Positions 18,739 to 27,217 of a stretch of 64,000 bases of DNA are shown in pieces. Every line of letters begins with the position of its first letter. Position 1 is the stretch's first letter. Position numbers and translations under genes: made by a program. The notes under the pieces are model-generated. The model made no database searches and was not told the origin of the DNA. It saw only the letters and a list, made by a program, of their open reading frames with translations. The stretch is from assembly GCA_020439745.1 (NCBI GenBank), contig JAGQSC010000025.1, forward strand, positions 124,001 through 188,000, written 5' to 3'. This stretch comes from Acidobacteriota bacterium (lineage in GTDB: Bacteria; Acidobacteriota; Holophagae; Acanthopleuribacterales; Acanthopleuribacteraceae).

Positions 18739-19333
18739 GGATAGTTTCCCTTCTGATTTGAAAGCGATCCCCCAAGACCCTTACGCATTGTTTTCGCAAT
18801 GGTATGAAGCAGCCGAACGCGAAGATCCAGACTGTTTCAATGCTGTTTCGTTAGCGACCGCCGACCAGCAGGGCCGGCCCAGCAACCGCATGGTTCTGCT
18901 GAAGCGTTACACGCAGCAGGGCTTCGTATTTGCGACCAATTACGAAAGTCGCAAAGGCAGGGAGCTCGGTGCCAACCCCTTCGGGGCCCTCTTGTTTTGG
19001 TGGTCTGGGCTAGGCAGACAAGTACGCATTGAGGGTCGGGTTGAGAAAACCGATCGATCGGTAAGCGAATCCATTTTTGATGAACGGCCCCGTGCCAGTC
19101 GTTGGGCGGCGATGGCCTCCCATCAGTCCAAACCCTTGCAATCCCGTGATTCGCTACTGAAACGATTTGAGTCTCTTTCAGGGACGGAACCGCAATGTCC
19201 ACCACATTGGGGTGGATTCCTACTTCGTCCAGAGGCGTTTGAGTTTTGGATACATGTCCCGTCACGTTTACACGATCGTGTCCAGTTTCTATGGCGAGAC
19301 GACGGATGGCAATTGAGTCGCTTGTCGCCCTAA
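18737..19333 (+). CDS. pdxH: Pyridoxamine 5'-phosphate oxidase
   Basis: An FMN enzyme that oxidises PNP/PMP to pyridoxal phosphate. The 198-residue length is near normal. Signature blocks are RMVLLKRY, NYESRKGRELGANPFGALLFWW, RQVRIEGRVEK, and a C-terminal RLHDRVQF. PLP is needed by the nearby decarboxylase, the aminotransferase and HisC. The ATG at 18737 shares two bases with the start codon of divergent ndh; its GGGAG ribosome site lies in the ndh coding region. The last 4 nt overlap the convergent hypothetical gene. Confidence 0.95.
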   Translation: MDSFPSDLKAIPQDPYALFSQWYEAAEREDPDCFNAVSLATADQQGRPSNRMVLLKRYTQQGFVFATNYESRKGRELGANPFGALLFWWSGLGRQVRIEGRVEKTDRSVSESIFDERPRASRWAAMASHQSKPLQSRDSLLKRFESLSGTEPQCPPHWGGFLLRPEAFEFWIHVPSRLHDRVQFLWRDDGWQLSRLSP

Positions 19334-19833
19334 AGGTAAAAGTGTTTGAAAACCCAAACGCTTGGCGCGTTCGTAAGACAGGCGTCTTCAATCACGAATT
19401 CATGGGGAAAATAGGTTTCGGGAATCTCGAATGAGGTCTGCGGTAGAGAGCCTGATGCGTCCCGCAGAAAGAGGCGAAGATATGCCTTGCCCTTTTTGAT
19501 CTCGCTGCGAAGCGAACGCAGCTCATCGTCGAGGTCTTCACGACTGAATCCAAGTGAAGAAAGCGTATCGATGGTGACTTCGTCCGTGCGATCTAATGTC
19601 TCTTGATCGATTTTGAAGCGCAGGTCCAGGATGCCGTATTTGATCAGCGTCATTTCACATTCCGGAAGTGTGGGTCCGTCAAACGTCAAAGAAGATCGGA
19701 TACGCTTTTCCAGATGGGGCGTTACATCGTGGGGCATCGATCGCAGGGATTCAATCGTGGTGGTAAGACCAATTAATGGTCGAAATGAAGCATAGCGAAG
19801 GTTTTTAGTCAGTTTTGTAATGCTTGCGTTCAT
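19330..19833 (-). CDS. Hypothetical protein
   Basis: I do not recognise this 167-residue protein. It is soluble, with no signal peptide or membrane segment, and has a mixed alpha/beta look. Residues 75-115 are charged and helical (SREDLDDELRSLRSEIKKGKAYL). The C-terminal half has alternating hydrophobic strands (AYLRLFLRD, HEFVIEDACL, VWVFKHFYL). There is no good ribosome site. The stop overlaps the pdxH stop by 4 nt. Codon use looks like that of its neighbours, so it is likely real. Confidence 0.6.
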   Translation of the reverse strand: MNASITKLTKNLRYASFRPLIGLTTTIESLRSMPHDVTPHLEKRIRSSLTFDGPTLPECEMTLIKYGILDLRFKIDQETLDRTDEVTIDTLSSLGFSREDLDDELRSLRSEIKKGKAYLRLFLRDASGSLPQTSFEIPETYFPHEFVIEDACLTNAPSVWVFKHFYL

Positions 19834-19880
19834 GGTGGTACACCTATAGTTCTTCCACCCCTTACCGTCCTTATCGGAGC

Positions 19881-19897
19881 CAAGTGTCGCGCACTTG
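19881..19897. promoter_or_regulatory. 17-nt palindrome between the hypothetical gene and the K+ channel gene
   Basis: CAAGTG (19881-19886) and CACTTG (19892-19897) flank TCGCG. It lies just after the end of the potassium channel gene and about 50 nt upstream of the hypothetical gene start, so it could be an operator or a weak terminator hairpin. There is no T-run. Confidence 0.35.
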
Positions 19898-19934
19898 AGC
19901 TATATGGAGGAACGCTCATCCTTCGTGATTTGTT

Positions 19935-20735
19935 TCATAAACGTGCACCGCAACGCCTGCAAAACAGGGCATCTCTAGCGTGGATCTCGCACGCGCACGA
20001 GGGACAGGCCTGTGTGGTTTCATCAACCGGAGGCAACCGCGTCAGTTCCGCAGTGACGATTCCGGTCGGTACCGCAATAATGCCGTAGCCCAGGACCATG
20101 ACTATGGCTGCCAACGCCTGTCCCAAAGGGGTGTTTGGCGCGATATCGCCGTAGCCCACAGTCGTGAGTGTCACGACAGCCCAATAAATACTTAGGGGTA
20201 TGGAAGAAAAGCCATTGCGTTCCCCTTCAACCACATACATCAATGACCCCAGCACGACGACCAAAACGGCTACCGAAAACAAAAACACCGTGATCTTGCG
20301 CCGACTGGCATGTAGAGCGGCCCTCAATTGATGGGCTTCTTGTAAATAGGTGACGAGTTTGAACACACGAAACACACGCAGCACGCGTAGAACGCGAATT
20401 ACGGTCAAGTATTTGGTGCCCGGTATGAATAAGCTCAAGTAGGTGGGAAGAATGGCCAATAGGTCGACGACACCAAAAAAACTGGCTGCATAGCGCAGTG
20501 GTTTCCGCACGCAATAAAGCCTAAATACATACTCAATCGTGAATAAGATGGTAAACGCCCACTCGAGTTGGTCCAATAAGGGGCCATACTGTGATGTAAA
20601 AGGCTGAACGCTGTCTAACATCACGACCAAAACGCTGGCCAGGATCGTGCCAATGAGAATGGTGTCAAACCATTTTCCAGCTGGCGTATCCGCCTCAAAA
20701 ATTATTTGATGGAGTTCTTCTTTGAGCCGAGACAT
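19935..20735 (-). CDS. Voltage-gated-type potassium channel with C-terminal zinc ribbon
   Basis: A 266-residue ion channel subunit with six membrane segments. S4 carries regularly spaced arginines (RVLRVLRVFRVFK), the pore loop holds TLTTVGYGD, and S6 ends near TGIVTAEL. It resembles KvAP-type Kv channels. Instead of an RCK/TrkA domain, the last 25 residues form a small zinc-ribbon-like tail (CPSCACEIHARDALFCRRCGARL, two CxxC pairs). The function of that tail is unknown. There is no clear ribosome site. The gene stands alone. Confidence 0.93.
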   Translation of the reverse strand: MSRLKEELHQIIFEADTPAGKWFDTILIGTILASVLVVMLDSVQPFTSQYGPLLDQLEWAFTILFTIEYVFRLYCVRKPLRYAASFFGVVDLLAILPTYLSLFIPGTKYLTVIRVLRVLRVFRVFKLVTYLQEAHQLRAALHASRRKITVFLFSVAVLVVVLGSLMYVVEGERNGFSSIPLSIYWAVVTLTTVGYGDIAPNTPLGQALAAIVMVLGYGIIAVPTGIVTAELTRLPPVDETTQACPSCACEIHARDALFCRRCGARL

Positions 20736-20879
20736 GGCGCTATATTGCCACAGCCGTTGGATGTTGGCGAAGGCGTTTACACCTTGGACGCCAATGTCCG
20801 ATGGGAATCTGGGGGTGCACCGGGCAGCATGACCAACAATGGTGACCTTCCGCTCCTACATAAAAAAGACTGCTAAGGT

Positions 20880-22265
20880 CTAGACAAAGTGGGCTCGGAT
20901 CGCGCGGATCCAGGCTTGTGTTCGATCGGTAAGTTGCCCATTTTCAGTGAGTAATCTCCCCGGAACCACCAAAATACCCAAATCGTCGCCGAAGGTGATT
21001 TGGTCACTGGCCTCAGGAATACGCAAAAAGAAAGCTTCGTTGTGTCCATCCACAGTACGTCGATGCGTTTGCGGATAGCGAAACGATGCGGAGCCATCAG
21101 CGTTCAAGCGCCAAACGCCACTGGCGGGTGCAGACTTTAGTACCACGTCGGTTTGCTCCGTGTGCTTGATGATCAGTTGTCCCCAATTATCGTTTTCATC
21201 AAGATCCGACCATCTTTGATTCAACTCTTGTAAGTTGAAATCGAGTTTCAGATTGCGGTATTCGGCGAGATGGAACAGAAATAGGGGCGCGTCGGCGTGG
21301 GCAAACGCCGCGAGATTGGTCAGTGGACTCAAACCCGTCAGCCGGGGATTGAGTTCACCTAAGTACAAGGTGTCTGTATCTTGGTCAATCAGCCAGTCCA
21401 CTTCAAAATAGCCGCGGTAACCCAAAGCCTGAATCGCATTTCCGATCAGCATGGTTTGATGGCTTGCTTGCTTGCGTTGGGCATCACTGAAGGCGCCGGC
21501 AGCGATTTCGTTGCCAGCCCAACCTCCTTTGTACGGTGTGAGCTCGCCGAATCCAACGATTTCTGTGGAAAGTGGGCCCACAACCGTACCACTGCTGGTC
21601 ACACAACCTTCCACGGCCGCTTGACGCGGGCGAATGCGTTTCATGATCTTGACTTCACGCTCGGCGGCTATGTGCGATTGGACGAGATCAAAATCGTCCC
21701 TGGACGAAATAAAGAACGTCGTCTCGCCGCTATCGCCGTAAGGAGTCTGAACCACCAGATCGGGGCCCAAATGCTTGGACAGTGAGCGTAGGTCATCATA
21801 GGTTTGGACGCTGCCGAGCACGTTAGGCACCGATGAGACGCCCGCGCTGTCCGCGATGCGCGTGGTTTCCAGTTTATCGTCAATGCGTCGGCGCAAGTCA
21901 GCGGGCGGAAAGATCAACTGCAGGTCCAACTCACGGGCCAATGATTCGGTTTCCTCATCAAAAAAGAGCAGCGTTAAAAGGCCGGGCCCAAATGACCGAA
22001 TATGATTGCGGACTTGTGGCAGTTTCAATAGGTGATTGTTCATCGCTTCCAGCGTGTCGAAGGGAAACGTATTGGCCACGGGTTGTGGCGGCACCAGAAT
22101 TCTTGGATGGAGACTGTCAAAACAATCGGAATAATTGACCCAGCGAAAACCCCGAACCCACTCGTCCATGCCCAAAAGCGTATAGGGCGTGGCGCACACA
22201 TGCCAGATCGGTGTGGTGTCGCGGTAGAAAAAACGTCTCAGTGAGGATAAGTCTTTGATGATCAT
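20880..22265 (-). CDS. ATP-grasp ligase linked to the decarboxylase operon
   Basis: A 461-residue ATP-grasp enzyme, the class that activates a carboxylate as acyl phosphate and joins it to an amine or thiol. The central fold shows KLETTRIADSAGV, the flexible Gly-rich loop TPYGDSGETTFF, IMKRIRP and the metal-binding YLGELNPRLTG. No biotin-carboxylase domains follow, so it is not a carboxylase subunit. Its ATG overlaps the decarboxylase stop (ATGA), so the two are made together. Joining an amino acid or other acid to a polyamine, or using the decarboxylase substrate, is possible; the actual substrate cannot be read from the sequence. Confidence 0.8.
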   Translation of the reverse strand: MIIKDLSSLRRFFYRDTTPIWHVCATPYTLLGMDEWVRGFRWVNYSDCFDSLHPRILVPPQPVANTFPFDTLEAMNNHLLKLPQVRNHIRSFGPGLLTLLFFDEETESLARELDLQLIFPPADLRRRIDDKLETTRIADSAGVSSVPNVLGSVQTYDDLRSLSKHLGPDLVVQTPYGDSGETTFFISSRDDFDLVQSHIAAEREVKIMKRIRPRQAAVEGCVTSSGTVVGPLSTEIVGFGELTPYKGGWAGNEIAAGAFSDAQRKQASHQTMLIGNAIQALGYRGYFEVDWLIDQDTDTLYLGELNPRLTGLSPLTNLAAFAHADAPLFLFHLAEYRNLKLDFNLQELNQRWSDLDENDNWGQLIIKHTEQTDVVLKSAPASGVWRLNADGSASFRYPQTHRRTVDGHNEAFFLRIPEASDQITFGDDLGILVVPGRLLTENGQLTDRTQAWIRAIRAHFV

Positions 22266-24964
22266 CGTGTCTCCAAAAGATCGTCTTGCATCAGCCTGAG
22301 TCCCATTTCCGGGTTATAACCGTGTATCTCGTTCACATCCACTGCCATTAAGAACTCCAATATTTCCTCCGAAATGATTTGGCCTGGTACAAGTACGGGA
22401 AAGCCCGGCGGATAGGGCGTTACAAAATTGGCGGAAACCAAAGTGCTGCCTGTAGCCATCGCCAATTTGATTTCGGAAAGCGGCAGATAGGTAATGCGGT
22501 TTTCGTTGGCCGAGAGGAAAAACGCTCGACGCATGTTCCCTACATTCAGGTGCGCATCATCTGCATCTTTGAAGGCCGGGTGGAAATCTGAGAAATTGGG
22601 CAGTAGGGGTGGGTTGGATGTGAGTCTTAGTATACTTTTTTGAACCACGGCGGCTTTATGTGGGTTCAGTTGGTCATTGCGTTCGTCAGTTTCTTGTGCC
22701 ATTTGAGCAAGAACTTCCATCAAATGCGCCACCGCTCCACGGGTCGTGCCAATGTGCGTCATGAACAGGATGGTATTTCTCGTAGTCTTGTTGACTTGAA
22801 TATCGTGTTCCTCAATGAGCTTCTTTTTGTAGGTGGTTCCCTCAATACCCGATCTACCGACATACAGTGTGAGTCGTGTGGGGTCCAGGCAAAACTCGTC
22901 CTGAAGCCATGATTTGTCCATCAGAGACCAATTGGTGCGGGCCTCGCGATAGCTGGCAAAACCAGATTGTCTGAATTCGGCCGGTATCAAGTCGCCGGTC
23001 GTCAAGAGGTCGAAATACTTAGAGATGGACTTGTGGTTACGTAGTCGTTCTCGAAGCGTCAGTGCCAATTGAATGGCATTCTGTACCAATTCATATCCCT
23101 CGAATTCCACTTGCCGCCGGCCCAGATCCAGCGACGCCAGAATGGGGTAATTGGCAGAGGTAGAAGTGTGGGTAAGGTATGCTTGATGAAACGACTCCTC
23201 CACAGAACGCTCAAATTCCTCGTCGTAGATGTGAATCATCGAACCTTGGCGGAAACTCGTTAATGTCTTATGTGTGGATTGCGTGACATAAACCCTGATC
23301 TTAGCGCGATCGGGATCAGCCTTGAGACGGCCCATCCACTTGTCTGGGTCTGGATTGGCATCAAAAGCATGCTTCCACTTCTTGTATTTGTGGCGATAGT
23401 CTTCCGATGCGAACTTTTCCTGCAGTGACTTGGCTGCCGCCATGCCTGTTCGCTGCCGGTAAATAGGGGTGAAATACGCAAAAGCAAACCAAGCCTCATC
23501 CCAAATGAAGATGAGGTCAGGATGGATTGCCAGCATTTCTTCCATGACCTGTTCGGGATTGTAGACAATGCCATCGAACGTGCAGTTAGTGAGAAGTAGC
23601 ACTTTGACCCTGTGAAGCTGGCCTTGATCGCGCAGATTTAGGAGGTGACGCTTCATCTCGCGGAGCGGAACACCACCGTAGAACGAATAGTCGGCAATGG
23701 GGTAGGGGTTCATGTAGAGCGGTGTAGCACCGGTCAGCACCATCCCGTAGTGATGGGACTGATGGCAATCTCTCGTCGCCATCACGATGTCACCCGGCCC
23801 CGAAATGGCTTGCAGGACGATCTTATTCGCGGTTGATGTACCGTTGGTAACAAAAAAACTTCGTTTGGCACCGAATGCGCGGGCAGCAGCAGTTTGAGCA
23901 TCCTTGAGGCTTCCCACCGGCTGCAACAACGAGTCGAGTCCGGCGGTGGTGGCTGAGGTCTCGGCCATGAATACCCGTGGGCCGAAGAAATCTTCCATCT
24001 CCCGAATCCAGTGAGATTTAGAGACCGACTTACCTCGAGCAATGGGCAGGGCATGGAAGACACCTGTAGGACGGGCGCTGTAGGTCTTTAGTGCCGTGAA
24101 GAACGGCGTCGCATAACGGGCTCTAATTCCCTTCAGAATGGAAAGATGGAGCTCGCGATAATCTTCCTGTCTAAAAAAGACTCTTCGAAACTTTTGGCCT
24201 GTTTTCCCTGCGAATTTCTCTATGGGAGCGTCGGTCACCAGGAACAGGTCTAGATTGGGTCGCAAGCGATTAAGTGCAAGACCCAACTCGATTCCAATCT
24301 CCGCATCTTCCTTGCGAGACATATGGTGCAAAGATTGGGTCGGGTCAAAAAAGGGGAAGGTGTTTTTGGATTCGATTGGGAAACCATAACGGATCACAAC
24401 CGATTGGATGTGGAAGTTAAGCGAAGTGGCAATGAGGGCGTCTTCAAATGACGGTACCACCACCAGGTCATAGACAAACTCATCGTCGTCGGTTTGAAAA
24501 TCGCGCAACATGCTGCGCAGTTTGTCCACCTCGTCCTCGGGCAGGTCGTCGACAACCAATACTTCGAAGTAAGGACGTTCGTCTAACATCAAGGTTGGCT
24601 GAGGGAGACGATCGGGGTTTTGCGGGTCTGGCCAGGGCTCGTTTTCGTCCAGATACACGCGATAGGCGTGAGAGACCAACATGCGCACGACAAAACTTGC
24701 CAGCATGGACATTTCGTGGCGTTCGTTCGCCTCGAAATAGGCCATCAGACGCTGAACGATGCGTACACCGGGATAGCAAAAATAGGATTCGATGAGCGCT
24801 AATTCGTGAAGCGTCTCAGTAAGGGTCTTAATGAGCGTTTTGGTCGGCTTTTCTGATTCCACCCACTCCGCTGCCAGTGTTTTTACGTCTTGCCATTTGT
24901 CCGTACGCAATCGAGTGGCAGTGAAATAGGAAGCCAGTGATGGTTTGGTGACGGTCTTGGTCAT
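22262..24964 (-). CDS. Orn/Lys/Arg decarboxylase (PLP fold type I), long form
   Basis: A PLP enzyme of 900 residues in the CadA/AdiA/SpeF family that removes CO2 from a basic amino acid to give cadaverine, agmatine or putrescine. The Lys that binds PLP is in STHKTLTSFRQGS near residue 567; RDCHQSHHYG and FVTNGTSTANK are family blocks. It is longer than the usual 710-760 residues because of a helical N-terminal extension of about 120 residues before the response-regulator-like wing domain (FEVLVVDDLPEDE). The start at 24964 is fixed by the ATGA overlap with the upstream hydrolase gene. Its exact substrate is not clear. Confidence 0.9.
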   Translation of the reverse strand: MTKTVTKPSLASYFTATRLRTDKWQDVKTLAAEWVESEKPTKTLIKTLTETLHELALIESYFCYPGVRIVQRLMAYFEANERHEMSMLASFVVRMLVSHAYRVYLDENEPWPDPQNPDRLPQPTLMLDERPYFEVLVVDDLPEDEVDKLRSMLRDFQTDDDEFVYDLVVVPSFEDALIATSLNFHIQSVVIRYGFPIESKNTFPFFDPTQSLHHMSRKEDAEIGIELGLALNRLRPNLDLFLVTDAPIEKFAGKTGQKFRRVFFRQEDYRELHLSILKGIRARYATPFFTALKTYSARPTGVFHALPIARGKSVSKSHWIREMEDFFGPRVFMAETSATTAGLDSLLQPVGSLKDAQTAAARAFGAKRSFFVTNGTSTANKIVLQAISGPGDIVMATRDCHQSHHYGMVLTGATPLYMNPYPIADYSFYGGVPLREMKRHLLNLRDQGQLHRVKVLLLTNCTFDGIVYNPEQVMEEMLAIHPDLIFIWDEAWFAFAYFTPIYRQRTGMAAAKSLQEKFASEDYRHKYKKWKHAFDANPDPDKWMGRLKADPDRAKIRVYVTQSTHKTLTSFRQGSMIHIYDEEFERSVEESFHQAYLTHTSTSANYPILASLDLGRRQVEFEGYELVQNAIQLALTLRERLRNHKSISKYFDLLTTGDLIPAEFRQSGFASYREARTNWSLMDKSWLQDEFCLDPTRLTLYVGRSGIEGTTYKKKLIEEHDIQVNKTTRNTILFMTHIGTTRGAVAHLMEVLAQMAQETDERNDQLNPHKAAVVQKSILRLTSNPPLLPNFSDFHPAFKDADDAHLNVGNMRRAFFLSANENRITYLPLSEIKLAMATGSTLVSANFVTPYPPGFPVLVPGQIISEEILEFLMAVDVNEIHGYNPEMGLRLMQDDLLETR

Positions 24965-25842
24965 TTGGGTCTCTTGTTGATACCGCAAGGGGTGCCACGT
25001 TTGGGTTTTTCGAGCCGACCCAAGGCGTTGAGGTACTGAGATCGGTAGCCTTTTTGGTAACAAGGGAAATCAAATGCCCGGTCCCTGAAACTCTTGAGCG
25101 GTTGTCCCAATCCACGCAATCCGAGTTCACGCCCGCGCGAGACGCGGTCCAAATCTATTTCGATGGGAACGTCTTCAGAATGAGTGCCGCACTGGTGGAG
25201 GACATCTCCCGACGGACCGACAAAAATCGAACGGCCGTTTCCGCCATCGTCCAAACCATTGACGTCGATCACGAAGCACTGGTTCTGGGCAGCCGTCGCA
25301 CGAACAATTGCCAGCTCCACATCGCGGTCAATAGTATCCGTAAATGTGGGATGAATGATGACTTCAGCACCCTGGCAAACCAGCCAGCGTGTGGTTTCAG
25401 GAAACCACATGTCGTAGCAAATGGATACGCCAAATCGACCCACATCTGGGACGTCAAAAACAAACGGCTCTGTACCTGGAGTGATGCCTTGTTCGTAAGG
25501 GGCAAAGGGAAACATCTTTTTGTGCCGACCCACCACCTCGCCTTCTGGATTAATCACGGGTGCCACATTGAAAAGTTGATGATCCTTGACTTGGTACATG
25601 GAACCTGGGATCAGCCAGATTCCATGTTTTTTGGCCATTTGGCAAAACGCCTGTTCAAGTGGACCGTCCTCGGGCTGTGCGTTCTGAACGTCATGACCGC
25701 AAGCTGCCAGTTCGGACAACACAACCATCTGGACCCAGGGAAACTGGTCCAGCAGGTTGTCCAGGTGTGCTCGTATCTTGATCATGTTGTCGGCGTTGTT
25801 CTTGATTTCCAGTTGAATCCCGGCGATGGCAAAATGTCTCAT
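24961..25842 (-). CDS. Carbon-nitrogen hydrolase (nitrilase superfamily amidase)
   Basis: A 293-residue cytoplasmic amidase of the nitrilase superfamily. The catalytic triad is visible as Glu44 (LSELAACGH), Lys108 or Lys109 (GRHKKMFPF) and Cys142 (ICYDMWFPE). The length and the operon suggest N-carbamoylputrescine amidase, 4-guanidinobutyramide amidase or an omega-amidase as candidates. An ATG further upstream adds 45 unrelated residues, so I choose 25842. It lies 10 nt after the dehydrogenase gene and overlaps the decarboxylase by ATGA. Confidence 0.88.
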   Translation of the reverse strand: MRHFAIAGIQLEIKNNADNMIKIRAHLDNLLDQFPWVQMVVLSELAACGHDVQNAQPEDGPLEQAFCQMAKKHGIWLIPGSMYQVKDHQLFNVAPVINPEGEVVGRHKKMFPFAPYEQGITPGTEPFVFDVPDVGRFGVSICYDMWFPETTRWLVCQGAEVIIHPTFTDTIDRDVELAIVRATAAQNQCFVIDVNGLDDGGNGRSIFVGPSGDVLHQCGTHSEDVPIEIDLDRVSRGRELGLRGLGQPLKSFRDRAFDFPCYQKGYRSQYLNALGRLEKPKRGTPCGINKRPK

Positions 25843-25852
25843 GAAATACTCA

Positions 25853-27217
25853 CTAGGCGATCCATACGGTTTTGAGGTTGATGAACTCGAACAACCCTTC
25901 GGCGGCCAGTTCCCGACCAAACCCCGATTGCTTGGTGCCTCCAAAGGGAAGTCTCGGGTCAGACTTGACGAGTCCATTCACGAAAATTGAACCTGAATCC
26001 AGCCTGGGGGCGAGCCATTCTATCCGTGAGAGGTCCCGGGTCCAAACGGATGCACCCAATCCAAACGAGGTGCAATTGGCCAATTCCACGGCGTTTTGTT
26101 CATCGGTAAACGAGAAAACCTGGGCTACCGGACCAAAAAATTCTTGTTGCGCGGGCACCGATAGATGACTGTGTCCTGACAGGACTATGGCGGGATGGAA
26201 GTACCCCACTTCAGGTACATGCTGGGTCTGACCTTGAATCAATGCGCCGTGTTTTTGGGCTTCATCCACCTGATGAACGAGTTGATCCCGCAAATCGGCT
26301 CTGGCGAGTGGACCCATGTTGCACCCTTCCAAGGGATCACCAATGGTCAACTCGGTCATTGCTTGGGTCAATCGTTCTGTGAATTCCGCATAAGCACTTG
26401 CCGCTACCAGAAATCGTTTTGCGGCAATACAACTCTGACCACTGTTCAGGCAGCGAGAAAAGGTGCCGATTTTGACTGCCTGTTCCATGTCGGCATCATC
26501 AAACACGATAAAAGGATCACTACCTCCCAGTTCTAGCACCATGGGCTTCAAGGCACGTCCTGCTTGTGCGCCTATTTCTTGTCCAGCGCGTGTGCTGCCA
26601 GTAAGACTGACGCCCCGAATCCGAGGGTCTGCAATCAACAAGGATGCCTGTTGGTTGGACAGAAACAGATTCTGGAACACACCTTTGGGCAAGTGACGCT
26701 TGCCTAGGTTTTCGATTGCAAGGGCACATTGGGGGGTATTCGGCGCGTGCTTCAAGATCACGGTATTACCCGCAGCCAGAGCAGGGGCAGCGCAACGAAA
26801 CACCTGCCAGAATGGAAAATTCCAAGGCATGATGGCCAGAATCGTACCCAGGGGGTCCTTTCGCGCATAAGCTGCAGACCCGTCGGATTCCAAGGGCTCT
26901 GTGGCCAGGAAATCGGCCGCCTGTTCGGCGTAAAAACGACATACCCAGGCACATTTCTTGGCTTCAGCTATGCCTTCACTCAGTGGTTTGCCCATTTCCG
27001 ACGCCATGAGTGCTGCTAAATCTTCAGCGTGTGATTCAAGATCTTGAGCGATGGCCAACAGGGCCTGAGTTCGAGTGCCAAGGCGCTCATGACGCCATGT
27101 CAAAAACGCCTGATGTGCTCGAGCAAGTGTTGCTTCAAGTTGTGGGTCGCTGTGACATGGGAATTCTTTGACCAACTTTTCAGTGGTTGGATTCAAGCTT
27201 CGATAGGTACTAGTCAT
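25853..27217 (-). CDS. NAD(P)-dependent semialdehyde dehydrogenase (succinate-semialdehyde type)
   Basis: A 454-residue aldehyde dehydrogenase with MPWNFPFWQVFRCAAPALAAGN, the Glu motif LELGGSDP and the catalytic Cys in NSGQSC near residue 260. It is close in size and motifs to bacterial Sad/GabD-type succinate-semialdehyde dehydrogenases, which finish GABA breakdown to succinate; glutarate semialdehyde is an alternative. It overlaps the aminotransferase stop by 8 nt, so aminotransferase and dehydrogenase act as a pair. Confidence 0.9.
   Translation of the reverse strand: MTSTYRSLNPTTEKLVKEFPCHSDPQLEATLARAHQAFLTWRHERLGTRTQALLAIAQDLESHAEDLAALMASEMGKPLSEGIAEAKKCAWVCRFYAEQAADFLATEPLESDGSAAYARKDPLGTILAIMPWNFPFWQVFRCAAPALAAGNTVILKHAPNTPQCALAIENLGKRHLPKGVFQNLFLSNQQASLLIADPRIRGVSLTGSTRAGQEIGAQAGRALKPMVLELGGSDPFIVFDDADMEQAVKIGTFSRCLNSGQSCIAAKRFLVAASAYAEFTERLTQAMTELTIGDPLEGCNMGPLARADLRDQLVHQVDEAQKHGALIQGQTQHVPEVGYFHPAIVLSGHSHLSVPAQQEFFGPVAQVFSFTDEQNAVELANCTSFGLGASVWTRDLSRIEWLAPRLDSGSIFVNGLVKSDPRLPFGGTKQSGFGRELAAEGLFEFINLKTVWIA

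Noticed and set aside
20880-22265. Biotin carboxylase
   Set aside because: The protein has an ATP-grasp core but not the length, biotin-carboxylase C-terminal domain or partner BCCP gene expected of a carboxylase.
25054-25875. A 273-codon open frame on the plus strand opposite the C-N hydrolase gene
   Set aside because: The minus-strand frame has an intact catalytic triad and operon overlaps; the plus-strand product has no family features and arises from codon bias.
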